Source: Sulfolobales archaeon Acd1 (GTDB lineage Archaea > Thermoproteota > Thermoprotei_A > Sulfolobales > Sulfolobaceae). Taken from it: DNA of 64,000 bases. Position 1 is the stretch's first letter. Each line of letters opens with the position of its first letter. Made by a program: the position numbers and the translations under genes. The stretch is taken from the NCBI GenBank assembly GCA_000389735.1, contig APJY01000001.1, positions 248,001 through 312,000 on the forward strand, in the 5' to 3' direction. Shown here piece after piece: positions 45,288 through 53,713 of this stretch. The notes beneath the pieces were generated by a model. The model searched no databases. It saw nothing but the letters and a program-made list of their open reading frames with translations, and was not told the DNA's origin.

Positions 45288-46259
45288 TTATATAGCTTCC
45301 GCCTCAATTAGCGTTAAAGTCTCCTTTACGCCACTTAGGTTGCCGATGGATTGAGTTACGTAGGTGCCCAGAACGTCGGAGGCCTCGACGTCGACGGTGA
45401 CTAGCACGTCATATGGGCCGAATATAGGGCTTATCGAGGTTACCCTGGGCATGGAAGCCAATGTAGTAAGAAGTCCTCTCAGTTTACTCGGCTCAGCTTT
45501 GAGCAACACGTAAGCCCTAACAGAGCTCGCGTATGTCCTGACCAGGTCCCACTCCGTCACTATCCCGCGAACGTCCGAAGCGTTGTCGGTGGGCTCTTCA
45601 GTTAGGATAACCGAACCGACGTTATTAGCCGTTATTATATCAGCGACGTCGGCTATAGTCGCGTCAGTCGTCAAAGAGATAACCTTCTTGCTCCCGTAAT
45701 CCTTCTCCCTTATCTTGGAGTTAAGGTCGTTGTTAATTAAAGCCTTCAGCGCATCCCTGATGGATATAATTCCCTTAAGCTTCCCTCCCTCGACTACAGG
45801 CACGTGCGAAATACCTAAGCTTACCATCGCCTGGGTAGCGTCGTTAAGTGTGGAGTCTGAGTCCAGCATATAGACTTGGGTGGTGGCCACAGCTATAGCG
45901 GGGATCCTCATTCTGGGTATCGCTTTCGCTACGTCCCTCTCCGTCACTATTCCCCCACCCCTTATCAACAACGAGCCTACACCGTACCTAGCCATCATCT
46001 TAGCTCCCACCTTGATCGGCGTATCGGGATCCGCAAAAATCCCAGGCCTAGCTATGTCCTTAACCGGCTTTTCCCCCCAGTTGGGGTTCGACAGGGCCTC
46101 CCTCAAGATCGTCCTCGCCGACACAACGCCGAGAGGCGTTGGACCCAGGCTAACGACAATCCTCCTAACGTTCCCGTTCACCATTTGTTCTGCTACCTTC
46201 TTCAGCGGGGTTTCCGGTTGAACCGTTATGAGGTTTGTTTGCATTATGTCGCGGAGCAT
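45288..46259 (-). CDS. Four-CBS-domain protein with C-terminal Lrp/AsnC-type RAM domain
   Basis: About 323 residues from ATG 46259; the frame is open to a TTG at 46286, but the TATA-like TTTTTATTGG (46285-46294) is 29 nt from the ATG. Four CBS units occur in order: MLRDIMQTNLITVQPETPLKKVAEQM, VKDIARPGIFADPDTPIKVGAKMMA, TTQVYMLDSDSTLNDATQAMVSLGISHVPVVEGGKLKGIIS, SLTTDATIADVADIITANNVGSVIL. Residues about 250-323 (VLLKAEPSKLRGLLTTLASMPRVTSISPIFGPYDVLVTVDV) are a RAM ligand-binding domain without its DNA-binding part. CBS pairs bind adenylates or SAM and RAM domains bind amino acids, so this looks like a two-input sensor (inference). Confidence 0.87.
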   Translation of the reverse strand: MLRDIMQTNLITVQPETPLKKVAEQMVNGNVRRIVVSLGPTPLGVVSARTILREALSNPNWGEKPVKDIARPGIFADPDTPIKVGAKMMARYGVGSLLIRGGGIVTERDVAKAIPRMRIPAIAVATTQVYMLDSDSTLNDATQAMVSLGISHVPVVEGGKLKGIISIRDALKALINNDLNSKIREKDYGSKKVISLTTDATIADVADIITANNVGSVILTEEPTDNASDVRGIVTEWDLVRTYASSVRAYVLLKAEPSKLRGLLTTLASMPRVTSISPIFGPYDVLVTVDVEASDVLGTYVTQSIGNLSGVKETLTLIEAEAI

Positions 46260-46284
46260 TGCAACACTATATTCCTCTTTACCC

Positions 46285-46294
46285 AATAAAAAGT
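46285..46294 (-). promoter_or_regulatory. TATA-like box of the CBS-RAM gene
   Basis: The minus-strand sequence TTTTTATTG is centred 29 nt before ATG 46259. It overlaps the in-frame TTG at 46286, which therefore cannot be translated from this promoter. Confidence 0.5.
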
Positions 46295-46302
46295 TACCTT
46301 AA

Positions 46303-46342
46303 AAATCGAATAATTCGATTTATAAACTGTTGAACAGTTTAT
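46303..46342. promoter_or_regulatory. Two back-to-back perfect palindromes upstream of the CBS-RAM gene
   Basis: First: AAATCGAAT, centre A, ATTCGATTT (46303-46321, 19 bp). Second, with no gap: ATAAACTGTT, centre G, AACAGTTTAT (46322-46342, 21 bp). Both are perfect. They lie about 10-50 nt behind the TATA-like box of the CBS-RAM gene and about 75-115 nt past the acetyl-CoA synthetase stop. Two regulators or two dimers could bind side by side. Confidence 0.65.
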
Positions 46343-46417
46343 GTCAATCATTATAAATTCTTCTCCTCGCTATTCAACCGGTTGTGAAAATGAAAATAGA
46401 TAAAAACAAGTGAAATT

Positions 46418-48400
46418 TTATGAAATCTCCTTTCTCAACTCCTCGTAGGCCCTCTTAATCTCCTCGACGCTCGTTTCGTCCTCCAGAGTGGTCAGGTCTC
46501 CAAGAGGGGCGTTGGTCAGAACCGCCTTAATTACCCTTCTCATTATCTTTCCCGACCTGGTCTTCGGGAGCTTAGTTACGAACTTTATGTCTGCGAACGA
46601 GGCTATTGGCCCTACCTGCTCCCTCACCCAGCTGTTGAGCTCCCTCTTAAGCTCCTCGCTGGGGTGATAGCCTTGCTTAAGTACCACCATCGCGACAGGT
46701 ACCTCACCTTTAACCGGGTCGGGAATCCCTACTACCGCAGCTTCCGCCACGGCCTTGTGCTGGATTAGGGCGGACTCTAGTTCGTAAGTTCCCAGCCTGT
46801 GCCCGGCCACCTTAATAACCTCATCAGCCCTACCTAAGATCCAGAAGTACCCGTCTTCGTCCTTAACAGCGAAGTCTCCAGGGTAGAACACTCCCTGGAA
46901 CTTCGACCAGTAAGTCTTGACGTACCTTTCGTCATCTCCCCAGATCGTCAATGGCATCCCGGGCCACGGTTTCCTTATTACTAGGTAGCCCCTTTCCCTG
47001 TCCTTTACCGGGTTACCCTGGTCGTTGAGCACGTCAGCGTCGACTCCCGGCATCGGAGGGCCGTTTGTTCCGGGCTTCATGGGCACCAGGAGGAAGCCGG
47101 GGGCGTGGCTGATCATTATGCCTCCGGTCTCCGTCATCCACCACGTGGAGCCGAAAACGGCGTTAGGGTTAACTACCTTTAGGAACCACCTGAAGGCTTC
47201 TGGATTTATGGGCTCGCCCACGCTGTGCATGATCCTTACGGACCTAAGGTTATGCTTCGTGACCCAGCTCTCGCCGTACCTCATGAACATCCTGATAGCG
47301 GTAGGGGAAGTGTACAGGATCGTGACGCCATACCTCTCGGCTATGGCGGCCCACCTATCAGGCTCAGGGTAGTCCATGGCGCCCTCGTACATTACCTCGG
47401 TTACTCCCTCGAGGAGGGGGCCGAAAACGATGTAACTGTGACCGGTTATCCAGCCTATGTCGGCGGTACACCAGTAGACGTCAGTATCCCTTACGTCGAA
47501 CACGTACTTCATGGTGGCGTGAAGGATCGTGGCGTAACCTCCGGTGTCGTGGACTATCCCCTTGGGCTTCCCCGTGGTTCCAGAGGTATAAAGGATGAAC
47601 AGGGGATCTTCACTCTTCACCCTCTCGGGCTCTACGTAGACGTTCTGGGGAACGTCCTTCAGTAGTTCATCGAAGTAATAGTCCCTGCCAGAAACCATGT
47701 TCACGTTGTTCCCTATCCTCCTTAAGACCACCACTTTCTGGACGGAGGGAGTTGACTCGAGGGCCTTATCCGCTATCTCCTTGAGGGGGACTACCTTGCC
47801 CCTCCTCCAGCTCCCGTCGGCAGTGAAGAGCACTTTAGCCTTGGAGTCGTTTATCCTATCGGCGAGGGCCTGAGCGCTGAAGCCCGAGAAGATCACCGTG
47901 AAGATCACTCCCAGCCTGGCCGCTGCGAGCATGACTATCGGGAGCTCAGGTACCATCGGCATGTAGATCGCTATCGTGTCCCCCTTCTTGAGACCTAGCA
48001 CGTGTCTCATCATATAGGCGACCCTGTTCACCTCCCTGTACAGGTCGCCGTAGGTCAGCACCCTAACCTCCTTCGGCTTCCCGTCCTCGATGGGTTCTCC
48101 TTCCCATATTATAGCCGCTTTGTTCTTCCTCCAGGACTTGGCGTGTCTGTCGACGGCCAAGTAGGACAAGTTGAGCTCGCCGCCCACGAACCACTTGTAG
48201 AAGGGAGGCCTTGAGTCGTCTAGAACTTTCTCCCAAGGCTTGAACCACTCGAGCTCCTTAGCCACGGACTCCCAGTACTCCTTGTAGTTATCCGTGAGGA
48301 CCTTGTGAACCGCCTGATAAACGGAGGGAGGTACGACCTTACCTTCGTAACCTGGCGGTATCAGTTTCTCTTCAAAGGGAAGAGCCCAGTTTACAGACAT
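46418..48400 (-). CDS. Acetyl-CoA synthetase-like AMP-forming acyl-CoA ligase
   Basis: 660 residues, full ACS length. N-terminal ACAS segment (WFKPWEKVLDDSRPPFYKWFVGGELNLSYLAVDRH). ATP loop LFILYTSGTTGKPKGIVH. Acyl pocket GSTWWMTETGG (Trp as in acetate/propionate enzymes). Hinge YFWILGRADEVIKVAGHRLGTYELESAL. Catalytic Lys in KTRSGKIMRR, probably controlled by acetylation. It makes acetyl-CoA from acetate, ATP and CoA. In Sulfolobales close relatives activate 3-hydroxypropionate or 4-hydroxybutyrate for carbon fixation, and the sequence alone does not exclude this. It is monocistronic. Confidence 0.9.
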   Translation of the reverse strand: MSVNWALPFEEKLIPPGYEGKVVPPSVYQAVHKVLTDNYKEYWESVAKELEWFKPWEKVLDDSRPPFYKWFVGGELNLSYLAVDRHAKSWRKNKAAIIWEGEPIEDGKPKEVRVLTYGDLYREVNRVAYMMRHVLGLKKGDTIAIYMPMVPELPIVMLAAARLGVIFTVIFSGFSAQALADRINDSKAKVLFTADGSWRRGKVVPLKEIADKALESTPSVQKVVVLRRIGNNVNMVSGRDYYFDELLKDVPQNVYVEPERVKSEDPLFILYTSGTTGKPKGIVHDTGGYATILHATMKYVFDVRDTDVYWCTADIGWITGHSYIVFGPLLEGVTEVMYEGAMDYPEPDRWAAIAERYGVTILYTSPTAIRMFMRYGESWVTKHNLRSVRIMHSVGEPINPEAFRWFLKVVNPNAVFGSTWWMTETGGIMISHAPGFLLVPMKPGTNGPPMPGVDADVLNDQGNPVKDRERGYLVIRKPWPGMPLTIWGDDERYVKTYWSKFQGVFYPGDFAVKDEDGYFWILGRADEVIKVAGHRLGTYELESALIQHKAVAEAAVVGIPDPVKGEVPVAMVVLKQGYHPSEELKRELNSWVREQVGPIASFADIKFVTKLPKTRSGKIMRRVIKAVLTNAPLGDLTTLEDETSVEEIKRAYEELRKEIS

Positions 48401-48452
48401 TGGGTTAAGAGTAATGTTTTGTCATTATAAAAGTTAGGATCTCAAACAGCCC

Positions 48453-48863
48453 CTAATCTTCTATGGCTGAGTGGAACAACAGGAGTATCGGTAAGTAATT
48501 CAAGGCCCTCGAGTAGGCCGACTCCACTAATTTGGTATACACCGAATAATCTCCTTTGCAGAGCTTGATCTCAGCGGCCAGCAACATGATCATGGCCCTG
48601 AAGAGCTCGTACTTCTTTTCCCTCCACACTTCCTCCAGTACCTCGTGGGCCTCCCAGAACCTCCTCGTTAGAAGTAATGACATGAGGTCGTCGGGTAGCG
48701 CTAACTCCCCGTTTAATTTGACGTAACCATCGACCTCGGTGAGGAGACACGTTCTGACATCTATTACCCTTTCGCGGGGCAATGAGTCCTTAATCCCTGA
48801 GGGGTCCTTAGGAGGGATTAACGCTATCCTCCTTTCATTGGCAGGGACCCACTCGTAGCCCAT
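48453..48863 (-). CDS. DUF309-family protein
   Basis: About 136 residues, all helical in the C-terminal two thirds. The DUF309 signature is LLTRRFWEAHEVLEEVWREKKYELFRAMIMLLAAEIKLCKGD, with the conserved His-Glu pair. The function is unknown in the literature I recall. The frame stays open upstream only as overlap with the B3/B4 gene. ATG 48863 is taken as start; the A/T motif GCAATATTATTGC just upstream is itself an inverted repeat. Confidence 0.82.
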   Translation of the reverse strand: MGYEWVPANERRIALIPPKDPSGIKDSLPRERVIDVRTCLLTEVDGYVKLNGELALPDDLMSLLLTRRFWEAHEVLEEVWREKKYELFRAMIMLLAAEIKLCKGDYSVYTKLVESAYSRALNYLPILLLFHSAIED

Positions 48864-48895
48864 AGGGATTTGCAATAATATTGCTTCGGCGCGAT

Positions 48896-49555
48896 TTATG
48901 CGATCTGGGTGTCCTTGACGACCTGAGCGCTCCCGTACTTGACGAGTAGGTCCTTGACTTCGTCGCAGGCCTGCTTGACCAGGGATTCTGGGACCCCAGG
49001 AACGCCCGCACATACAACCAGGACGTCAGTGGTCTTATCGTCGACGCTGGTGAGAAGCGAGTCCCTGTGGGGGTAAATGTGCATCACTGCCTTACCCGAG
49101 AGCATTATTGGAACTCCCGGCTGTACCCTCTCGACCTTCTTCTTCCCTATTCCTAGGAATTCCTCGCCGCCCTCGCTTATGGTAATGACTGGCTCCTCCA
49201 CGAACTTTTTCCTGTCGTAAATCCCTATGGGGACGAGGGTCTTGGCGCTCACCATGTTGCCGACGTCAACTACGAAGCTTATCCTGGGCAACTTCCCGTC
49301 CCTTATCAGCCTCCTCCTCAAGGCCTCCCCCGCGGGCCTAGTCTTGGTGGGGTCTATCCCGATCCTCCAATAGAAGTCCCTGTATGCCCTCACAACCGGG
49401 TCGTCCTTAAGCCCCTCCAAATCACCCTTAGAGTACTCCCTTTCGAACTCGCTGATCTCTCCCTCGAACTCGGGGTAACCGTTCCTTATTCCCGACAGCT
49501 CGTTGAAGGCTACGAAGATCCCCCAGGACTTGGCTTTCTGGTCTACCTTAACCAT
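48896..49555 (-). CDS. B3/B4 tRNA-binding domain protein
   Basis: 219 residues that form a free-standing version of the B3/B4 domain of phenylalanyl-tRNA synthetase beta: VVRAYRDFYWRIGIDPTKTRPAGEALRRRLIRDGKLPRISFVVDVGNMVSAKTLVPIG. In the synthetase this region edits Tyr-tRNAPhe; free-standing members may edit mischarged tRNA in trans or act on other substrates. ATG 49555 lies about 22 nt past a CTTATAATT tract. It is followed closely by DUF309 on the same strand. Confidence 0.88.
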   Translation of the reverse strand: MVKVDQKAKSWGIFVAFNELSGIRNGYPEFEGEISEFEREYSKGDLEGLKDDPVVRAYRDFYWRIGIDPTKTRPAGEALRRRLIRDGKLPRISFVVDVGNMVSAKTLVPIGIYDRKKFVEEPVITISEGGEEFLGIGKKKVERVQPGVPIMLSGKAVMHIYPHRDSLLTSVDDKTTDVLVVCAGVPGVPESLVKQACDEVKDLLVKYGSAQVVKDTQIA

Positions 49556-49604
49556 TTAAAACGAGTTACTATACTTATAATTAAAAAATTACTTCTCGAA
49601 TTTT

Positions 49605-49967
49605 TCAGAAATGATGGTGATGATGCTCGCCGTGAGTGGGGCCTTCGGCCTCCTTCAGCTTTCCCTCAATCAGGAGCCTTAGGGCCTCCTCAACCGGCAT
49701 TGGTTCCACTACGTATATTGAGGCGTTGTTCTGTTTCAGGAGTCTGAAACCCGGAGGCCCGATCTCCGCCACCAGGAAAGCCGTGGCCCCTCTCTCCAAG
49801 GCGCTCCTCAACATCCACAGACCCCTCGCGGTTTCCTTAGTTAAGGCCGGGTTGGGGTACTCCTCAACGAGCTTTACGGAGTTTCCATCGACCTCATAGA
49901 TCCTGACGGTCTCTCCTTCTCCAGGTCCATCGACGTACCCATTTGTTACAGGCACCGCTACCTTCAT
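49605..49967 (-). CDS. NifX/NifB-C-like protein with C-terminal His run
   Basis: 120 residues. The fold is that of the dinitrogenase iron-molybdenum cofactor family (MKVAVPVTNGYVDGPGEGETVRIYEVDGN, ERGATAFLVAEIGPPGFRLLKQNNASIYVV, VEEALRLLIEGKL). It ends GPTHGEHHHHHF: five consecutive His plus one more, a likely metal-binding tail. Archaea without nitrogenase use such proteins in metal or Fe-S cluster handling (inference). It is monocistronic. Confidence 0.85.
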   Translation of the reverse strand: MKVAVPVTNGYVDGPGEGETVRIYEVDGNSVKLVEEYPNPALTKETARGLWMLRSALERGATAFLVAEIGPPGFRLLKQNNASIYVVEPMPVEEALRLLIEGKLKEAEGPTHGEHHHHHF

Positions 49968-50066
49968 TCGTTTAGGATAGCCCTTAAAGTGACTAATAAG
50001 CGAAGATTTAGAACGCTTACAAAAGCCCTAACGGCTGATCGCATAAGAGCTGTCAGCTCGAACTCT

Positions 50067-51854
50067 TCAGGTGCTCGGGTTCTGGGCTCTCTTACCTGAG
50101 CTTCGAAAGCCCTCAAGGAAGTTCTTGAGGTAGTCGCTGTTGTTCTCGGCCTTGAAGAACACCGGTATGTCCTCAGGCAGGGCTGACTTGAACGTCATGA
50201 GTAGCCACTGTCCGCTCTCTAAGTCTAGGGTTCTCTCGAGCAGGGAATCGCTCACACCGAAGGTTTCGGCTATCAGTTGCCTGTCGTAAGGCCTCGGGAG
50301 GGTGCTAAGGAAATAGGTGTGGATCTGTTGAAGCACGTTAGTGTTCAGGTAGGCCAACCTCTGTGTGCTTATGAGGCCGTTGAGGAAGTATTTCCTGCCA
50401 TGCCTGAGCAGCCTCTCGACGGCTAGGGAGGAGGCCTCGCTGTAGTCCTTCTGCCTGGCGTCAATTGGGATGAACTCCTGGGCCTCGTCTAGTACGAACA
50501 GGACTTGAGGCTTGTTCGAGTAGAGCTTCTTCCTTCTCATGAAGACGTTATTTATTAGGCTAGAGGCGACGAGCCTTGCCTCCTCCAAGTTGGGAACCTC
50601 CACCACGAAGAGTCTCGGCGAGGACTCGTCGGAGTCAAGGATCTCCACGGCTAGAGCGTCGATGTCGTAGTCCTCCCTTATTATGTCCGAGCTGTTCAGG
50701 TAGGCCTTGAGGGACGAGAGGAAGGAGAAGACGGTTGCCGTCTCCCTGAGGCCCGACTCCCTCGCCTTGAGCTCCACCTCGTTTATGACTTCCTTAAAGG
50801 ACTCGTCGAGGACGTCGTCCCTGTCGAGCTTCTTGTCCCTCATGAATTCGTCTATTCTCTGTATCATTAGCTGTAGTATGGGCTTTTGTGAGGAAGAAGT
50901 GTACTTGTCCTCTATCATCTGCCTTACCATAGCTATTAGGTCGCCGTATGTGAGGTAGCTCACGCCCTGAGGCGGTATATAGAGCTTCCTGATCTTGCCC
51001 TGCTTGAATATCTCCCCGAAAACCTTCTTGATCTCCTCCCTGTACTCTGAGAGCTCCTCGGGGATGACGTGCGTCCTAACTAACCTCCTTTCGGCGTCGG
51101 CCTCGTTCGCTGGGAGCTTGTCCGTTATTGCGAGCCTAGAGTTCATCCTGTATAAAACGTCCAAAAGCAGGACAGCGTACTCCATGGAAACGTCTAGGAC
51201 GACGACCTTAAGAGACGGTATAGACTCGAGCGCCTTCCTAATTATCACCGACGTCAGATTGGACTTCCCTGATCCGGTATAGGCGAATATCCCTAAGTGA
51301 TACTTTATCGCGCTCGCCAGGTTCAGCCTGAGCTCCACGTTCTCGTTCAACACGTTCCCTATCCTAACGCCCTCGCTATAGCTCACGAACCTGCTGTATG
51401 CCTGGGGCGTGAACAGGTAAACTCTTGAAGCGGGTAACGGAGGGATGTAACCTTTGACGAACTTCACGTTGTCTCCTTCCGCCTCCATGATGTAACCCAC
51501 ATGGGAGGCGAAGACCTCCAGCCAGGCCTCGTCCAGGCTCCCCTCCTTTATCACCCTCTCGACGTTCTCTAGCACGTTCTTCCTCAGCTCCCTCGGCACG
51601 GAGCCGTCCAAGTTGACCAGTCCGAAGTGCATGGGCACGAAGTCTATTACCTCGGTTATCAGGTACGTGTTGGGCTTAGTGGTTTCCAACGCCATCAGCT
51701 TTCCCACGTTCAGCTCTCCGGCGAGCTCAAAGGGGGCCTCAACGACGAACGTCCTGAAGCTTACGGTTCCCCTTCCGTCCGCTGAAGTTCTGGTTACTAC
51801 CCTCAGCTCCCTGAGCCTGGCCTCCGTCTCCTTGAACAGTTCCCTGTTCAGCAA
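50067..51854 (-). CDS. HerA-like hexameric ATPase/translocase (DUF87)
   Basis: 595 residues. An N-terminal HAS-barrel-like region is followed by the RecA/FtsK-type core: [46 protein letters not shown] (Walker A with the HerA follow-on Asp), a helical insertion of about 150 residues, [15 protein letters not shown] (Walker B), and [24 protein letters not shown] (sensor/Gln). Canonical HerA works with NurA, Mre11 and Rad50 in end resection. Here the partner upstream is a NurA-like protein and there is no Mre11/Rad50, so this is probably a paralogous pair. It starts with TTG 9 nt past the NurA-like stop; an in-frame stop just before excludes longer starts. Confidence 0.88.
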   Translation of the reverse strand: MLNRELFKETEARLRELRVVTRTSADGRGTVSFRTFVVEAPFELAGELNVGKLMALETTKPNTYLITEVIDFVPMHFGLVNLDGSVPRELRKNVLENVERVIKEGSLDEAWLEVFASHVGYIMEAEGDNVKFVKGYIPPLPASRVYLFTPQAYSRFVSYSEGVRIGNVLNENVELRLNLASAIKYHLGIFAYTGSGKSNLTSVIIRKALESIPSLKVVVLDVSMEYAVLLLDVLYRMNSRLAITDKLPANEADAERRLVRTHVIPEELSEYREEIKKVFGEIFKQGKIRKLYIPPQGVSYLTYGDLIAMVRQMIEDKYTSSSQKPILQLMIQRIDEFMRDKKLDRDDVLDESFKEVINEVELKARESGLRETATVFSFLSSLKAYLNSSDIIREDYDIDALAVEILDSDESSPRLFVVEVPNLEEARLVASSLINNVFMRRKKLYSNKPQVLFVLDEAQEFIPIDARQKDYSEASSLAVERLLRHGRKYFLNGLISTQRLAYLNTNVLQQIHTYFLSTLPRPYDRQLIAETFGVSDSLLERTLDLESGQWLLMTFKSALPEDIPVFFKAENNSDYLKNFLEGFRSSGKRAQNPST

Positions 51855-51863
51855 CGTTCATCA

Positions 51864-52565
51864 TTAAACCAGAGGCTTTCCTAAAAACCTCCTTCGCTCC
51901 ACGTTGCTCCTCATGAACCTGTAGCTCAGGGAGTGCATCGCTCTGTACTCGTACAAGGGGAGGAGCTTGTTCCTCTCGAACTTCACGGCCTTGTCCACAA
52001 TGTAAAGGGGATAAACGTAACCTAATGCCTCAGGGATGGGGTGGAACGACGTAACGTAAACGAGTCTAGCTATCTCGTCCCATGGGGCGTCGTAGTTGAC
52101 CTCGACCAGGAAAGGTCCTGTGCCCCCAACGAACTGGAACACCGCGCTCCTAATGTCGCTGTCCAAGGGTATCAAGAAGGGAGGCTTAGCGTAGTTAGCG
52201 AACTCACCCTTCCCCTCGAAGTCCTTGGAGACCGCTATGACGTTTCTCTTCACGTCCTTCTTATACTCTAATGATCCATCGATGAAGACCACTTCCTCTT
52301 TCCTAGAGTTAGCAACGGACACCTCGAGCTCCTCCATGTAAACTGAGGGCTCGCATGAGTAACACTCCTCGGTCTTGAAGTAGATCTCCTCAATCCTAGT
52401 CCTAAACCCCTCCTGGTAACCTTTGACCACGCCCACTATAATCAGGGGCCTCTGGCCCGGAACGTCGACGAGAGTGCCGTCAATGGCGGCGAACTCGTAT
52501 TTAACCTCTTTAGCGTTGTCGAATAACGGTTTTACTAGAGTGCCTAGGACGCCCCTGTACCTCAT
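51864..52565 (-). CDS. Short NurA-like nuclease domain protein
   Basis: 233 residues against about 330-350 for canonical archaeal NurA. Features of the NurA RNase H-like fold: KYEFAAIDGTLVDVPG (first catalytic Asp strand), EEVVFIDGSLEYKK (second Asp strand, IDGS), and near the end YPLYIVDKAVKFERN (third Asp and basic residues). The RNase H-like acidic set is thus recognisable. A CYSC insert (EECYSCEP) may bind metal. It is translated just ahead of the HerA-like gene, forming a two-gene operon. Its first codons overlap the divergent thiR gene. Confidence 0.78.
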   Translation of the reverse strand: MRYRGVLGTLVKPLFDNAKEVKYEFAAIDGTLVDVPGQRPLIIVGVVKGYQEGFRTRIEEIYFKTEECYSCEPSVYMEELEVSVANSRKEEVVFIDGSLEYKKDVKRNVIAVSKDFEGKGEFANYAKPPFLIPLDSDIRSAVFQFVGGTGPFLVEVNYDAPWDEIARLVYVTSFHPIPEALGYVYPLYIVDKAVKFERNKLLPLYEYRAMHSLSYRFMRSNVERRRFLGKPLV

Positions 52566-53493
52566 TACCGATTACCTTCTCCCACAAATGAGGGTGCTCC
52601 TTGCTAAAAGGCTTAGGCGTGAGGGGTACAGCCAGCTAAGGATAGCCCAGCTCCTGGGGGTTAGCCAACCCGCGGTTAAGAACTACCTAAGCGAGGACGA
52701 GGAGGAGGTGCTGAGAAAGCTGGAAGGCTATGGGATTTCCAGGGATGAGGTCGAGGGCTATGTGGACGAGCTCGTGAGGGTGATAACCGCCCACGACGTT
52801 CCTTCCGCCATGAGTTACGTAACTAGGTGGTCCCTTAGGGTGCTCTCCAGCCTGAAGCTCTGCGACTTTCATAGAGCCATAGACCCAGAGGTACCGAAAT
52901 CGTGTGACGTGTGTAAGCTCCTTTACGTGAAGGACGAACTCCAGGAGCTGAACGACGCGGCAGCCCTACTCTCGAACGAACTCATTACGCCCCTGATCCC
53001 GGAAGTGTTGAGCAACTTAGCCTATGCGAAGGAGAACGCGGAGACTATCAATGACGTCGCGGCCTTCGAGGGAAGGATAACCAAAGTGAGGGGCGTGCCC
53101 ACGCCGGCCTCTGGCCCGGCCTGGGGAGCCAGCGTGCATTTGGCGAAGGTCTTACTGAAGGTCATGAAAAGGGACAGGATGACCAGGGCGGTCATGAACG
53201 TGAGATATGATGAGGTTATAATGAGAACCGTGAAGGCTTTAGGCCTGGCCTTCGCGGTGGCGGGTCCCCAGGACTGGGCCAGCGACGATGAGATAGCAGA
53301 AGCGGTTTACAGGGCTTTCAGTCCCGGCACCGAAGTGGTCTTCCACTTGGGCGGCAAGGGCCTTGAGCCCGTGACTTACGTCTTCGGCCCCAACCCGATA
53401 GCTGTAATTAAAAAAGTTCTAGAAATAGGGAGAAAATACAGGGAGCTTATCGAAAGTGAAAAGGCCGAGAATAATACCAGATCTAGCCTATGA
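52540..53493 (+). CDS. thiR: ThiR: HTH plus ThiN-domain repressor of thiamine genes
   Basis: About 317 residues. The N-terminal helix-turn-helix (LRREGYSQLRIAQLLGVSQPAVKNYLS) is followed by a linker with CDFHRAIDPEVPKSCDVC and a C-terminal ThiN-like domain (VPTPASGPAWGASVHLAKVLLKVMKRDRMTRAVMNVRYDE, FHLGGKGLEPVTYVFG). In archaeal ThiR the degenerate ThiN domain senses thiamine phosphate. Family members have a 'YVLPxIRxxLAKEL' helix at the very start; here LITDYLLPQMRVLLAKRL matches, so the start must lie before ATG 52588, and GTG 52540 is the nearest. That start overlaps the divergent NurA-like gene by 26 nt. ThiC, ThiN and ThiI are in this window. Confidence 0.85.
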   Translation: MPRTPLYLITDYLLPQMRVLLAKRLRREGYSQLRIAQLLGVSQPAVKNYLSEDEEEVLRKLEGYGISRDEVEGYVDELVRVITAHDVPSAMSYVTRWSLRVLSSLKLCDFHRAIDPEVPKSCDVCKLLYVKDELQELNDAAALLSNELITPLIPEVLSNLAYAKENAETINDVAAFEGRITKVRGVPTPASGPAWGASVHLAKVLLKVMKRDRMTRAVMNVRYDEVIMRTVKALGLAFAVAGPQDWASDDEIAEAVYRAFSPGTEVVFHLGGKGLEPVTYVFGPNPIAVIKKVLEIGRKYRELIESEKAENNTRSSL

Positions 53494-53529
53494 AACACTA
53501 ATCTAGCCGAGGACTCCCAGAAACAAGCG

Positions 53530-53697
53530 ATGTCCTCGATAAACGACGTGGAGGAGCTTTTGAAAAAGGTGGAGGAGGCCGTAAAGGACCTCAAGGTAGC
53601 CTCGTCGGACAAATCGATTCTGGAAAACGTTCTCATCAAGACTATGGAAATCCACGCCGATCTTTATGCGAAGTATATTAACTTAGGAAAGGCTTAG
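53530..53697 (+). CDS. 55-residue helical protein
   Basis: The frame ATG 53530 to TAG 53697 encodes a charged, probably two-helix peptide (MSSINDVEELLKKVEEAV at the start, IHADLYAKYINLGKA at the end). Codon choice (AAG, GAG, GTG) matches the neighbours, and it fits exactly between thiR and the next gene (16-nt gap). The family is not recognised. It may form a small coiled-coil dimer. Confidence 0.65.
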   Translation: MSSINDVEELLKKVEEAVKDLKVASSDKSILENVLIKTMEIHADLYAKYINLGKA

Positions 53698-53713
53698 AGC
53701 TTTTGGGGAGGCC

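Noticed and set aside
50047-50059. GAGCTG-T-CAGCTC hairpin after the HerA-like gene
   Set aside because: It is short and has no T run, so it cannot be called a terminator or operator with confidence.
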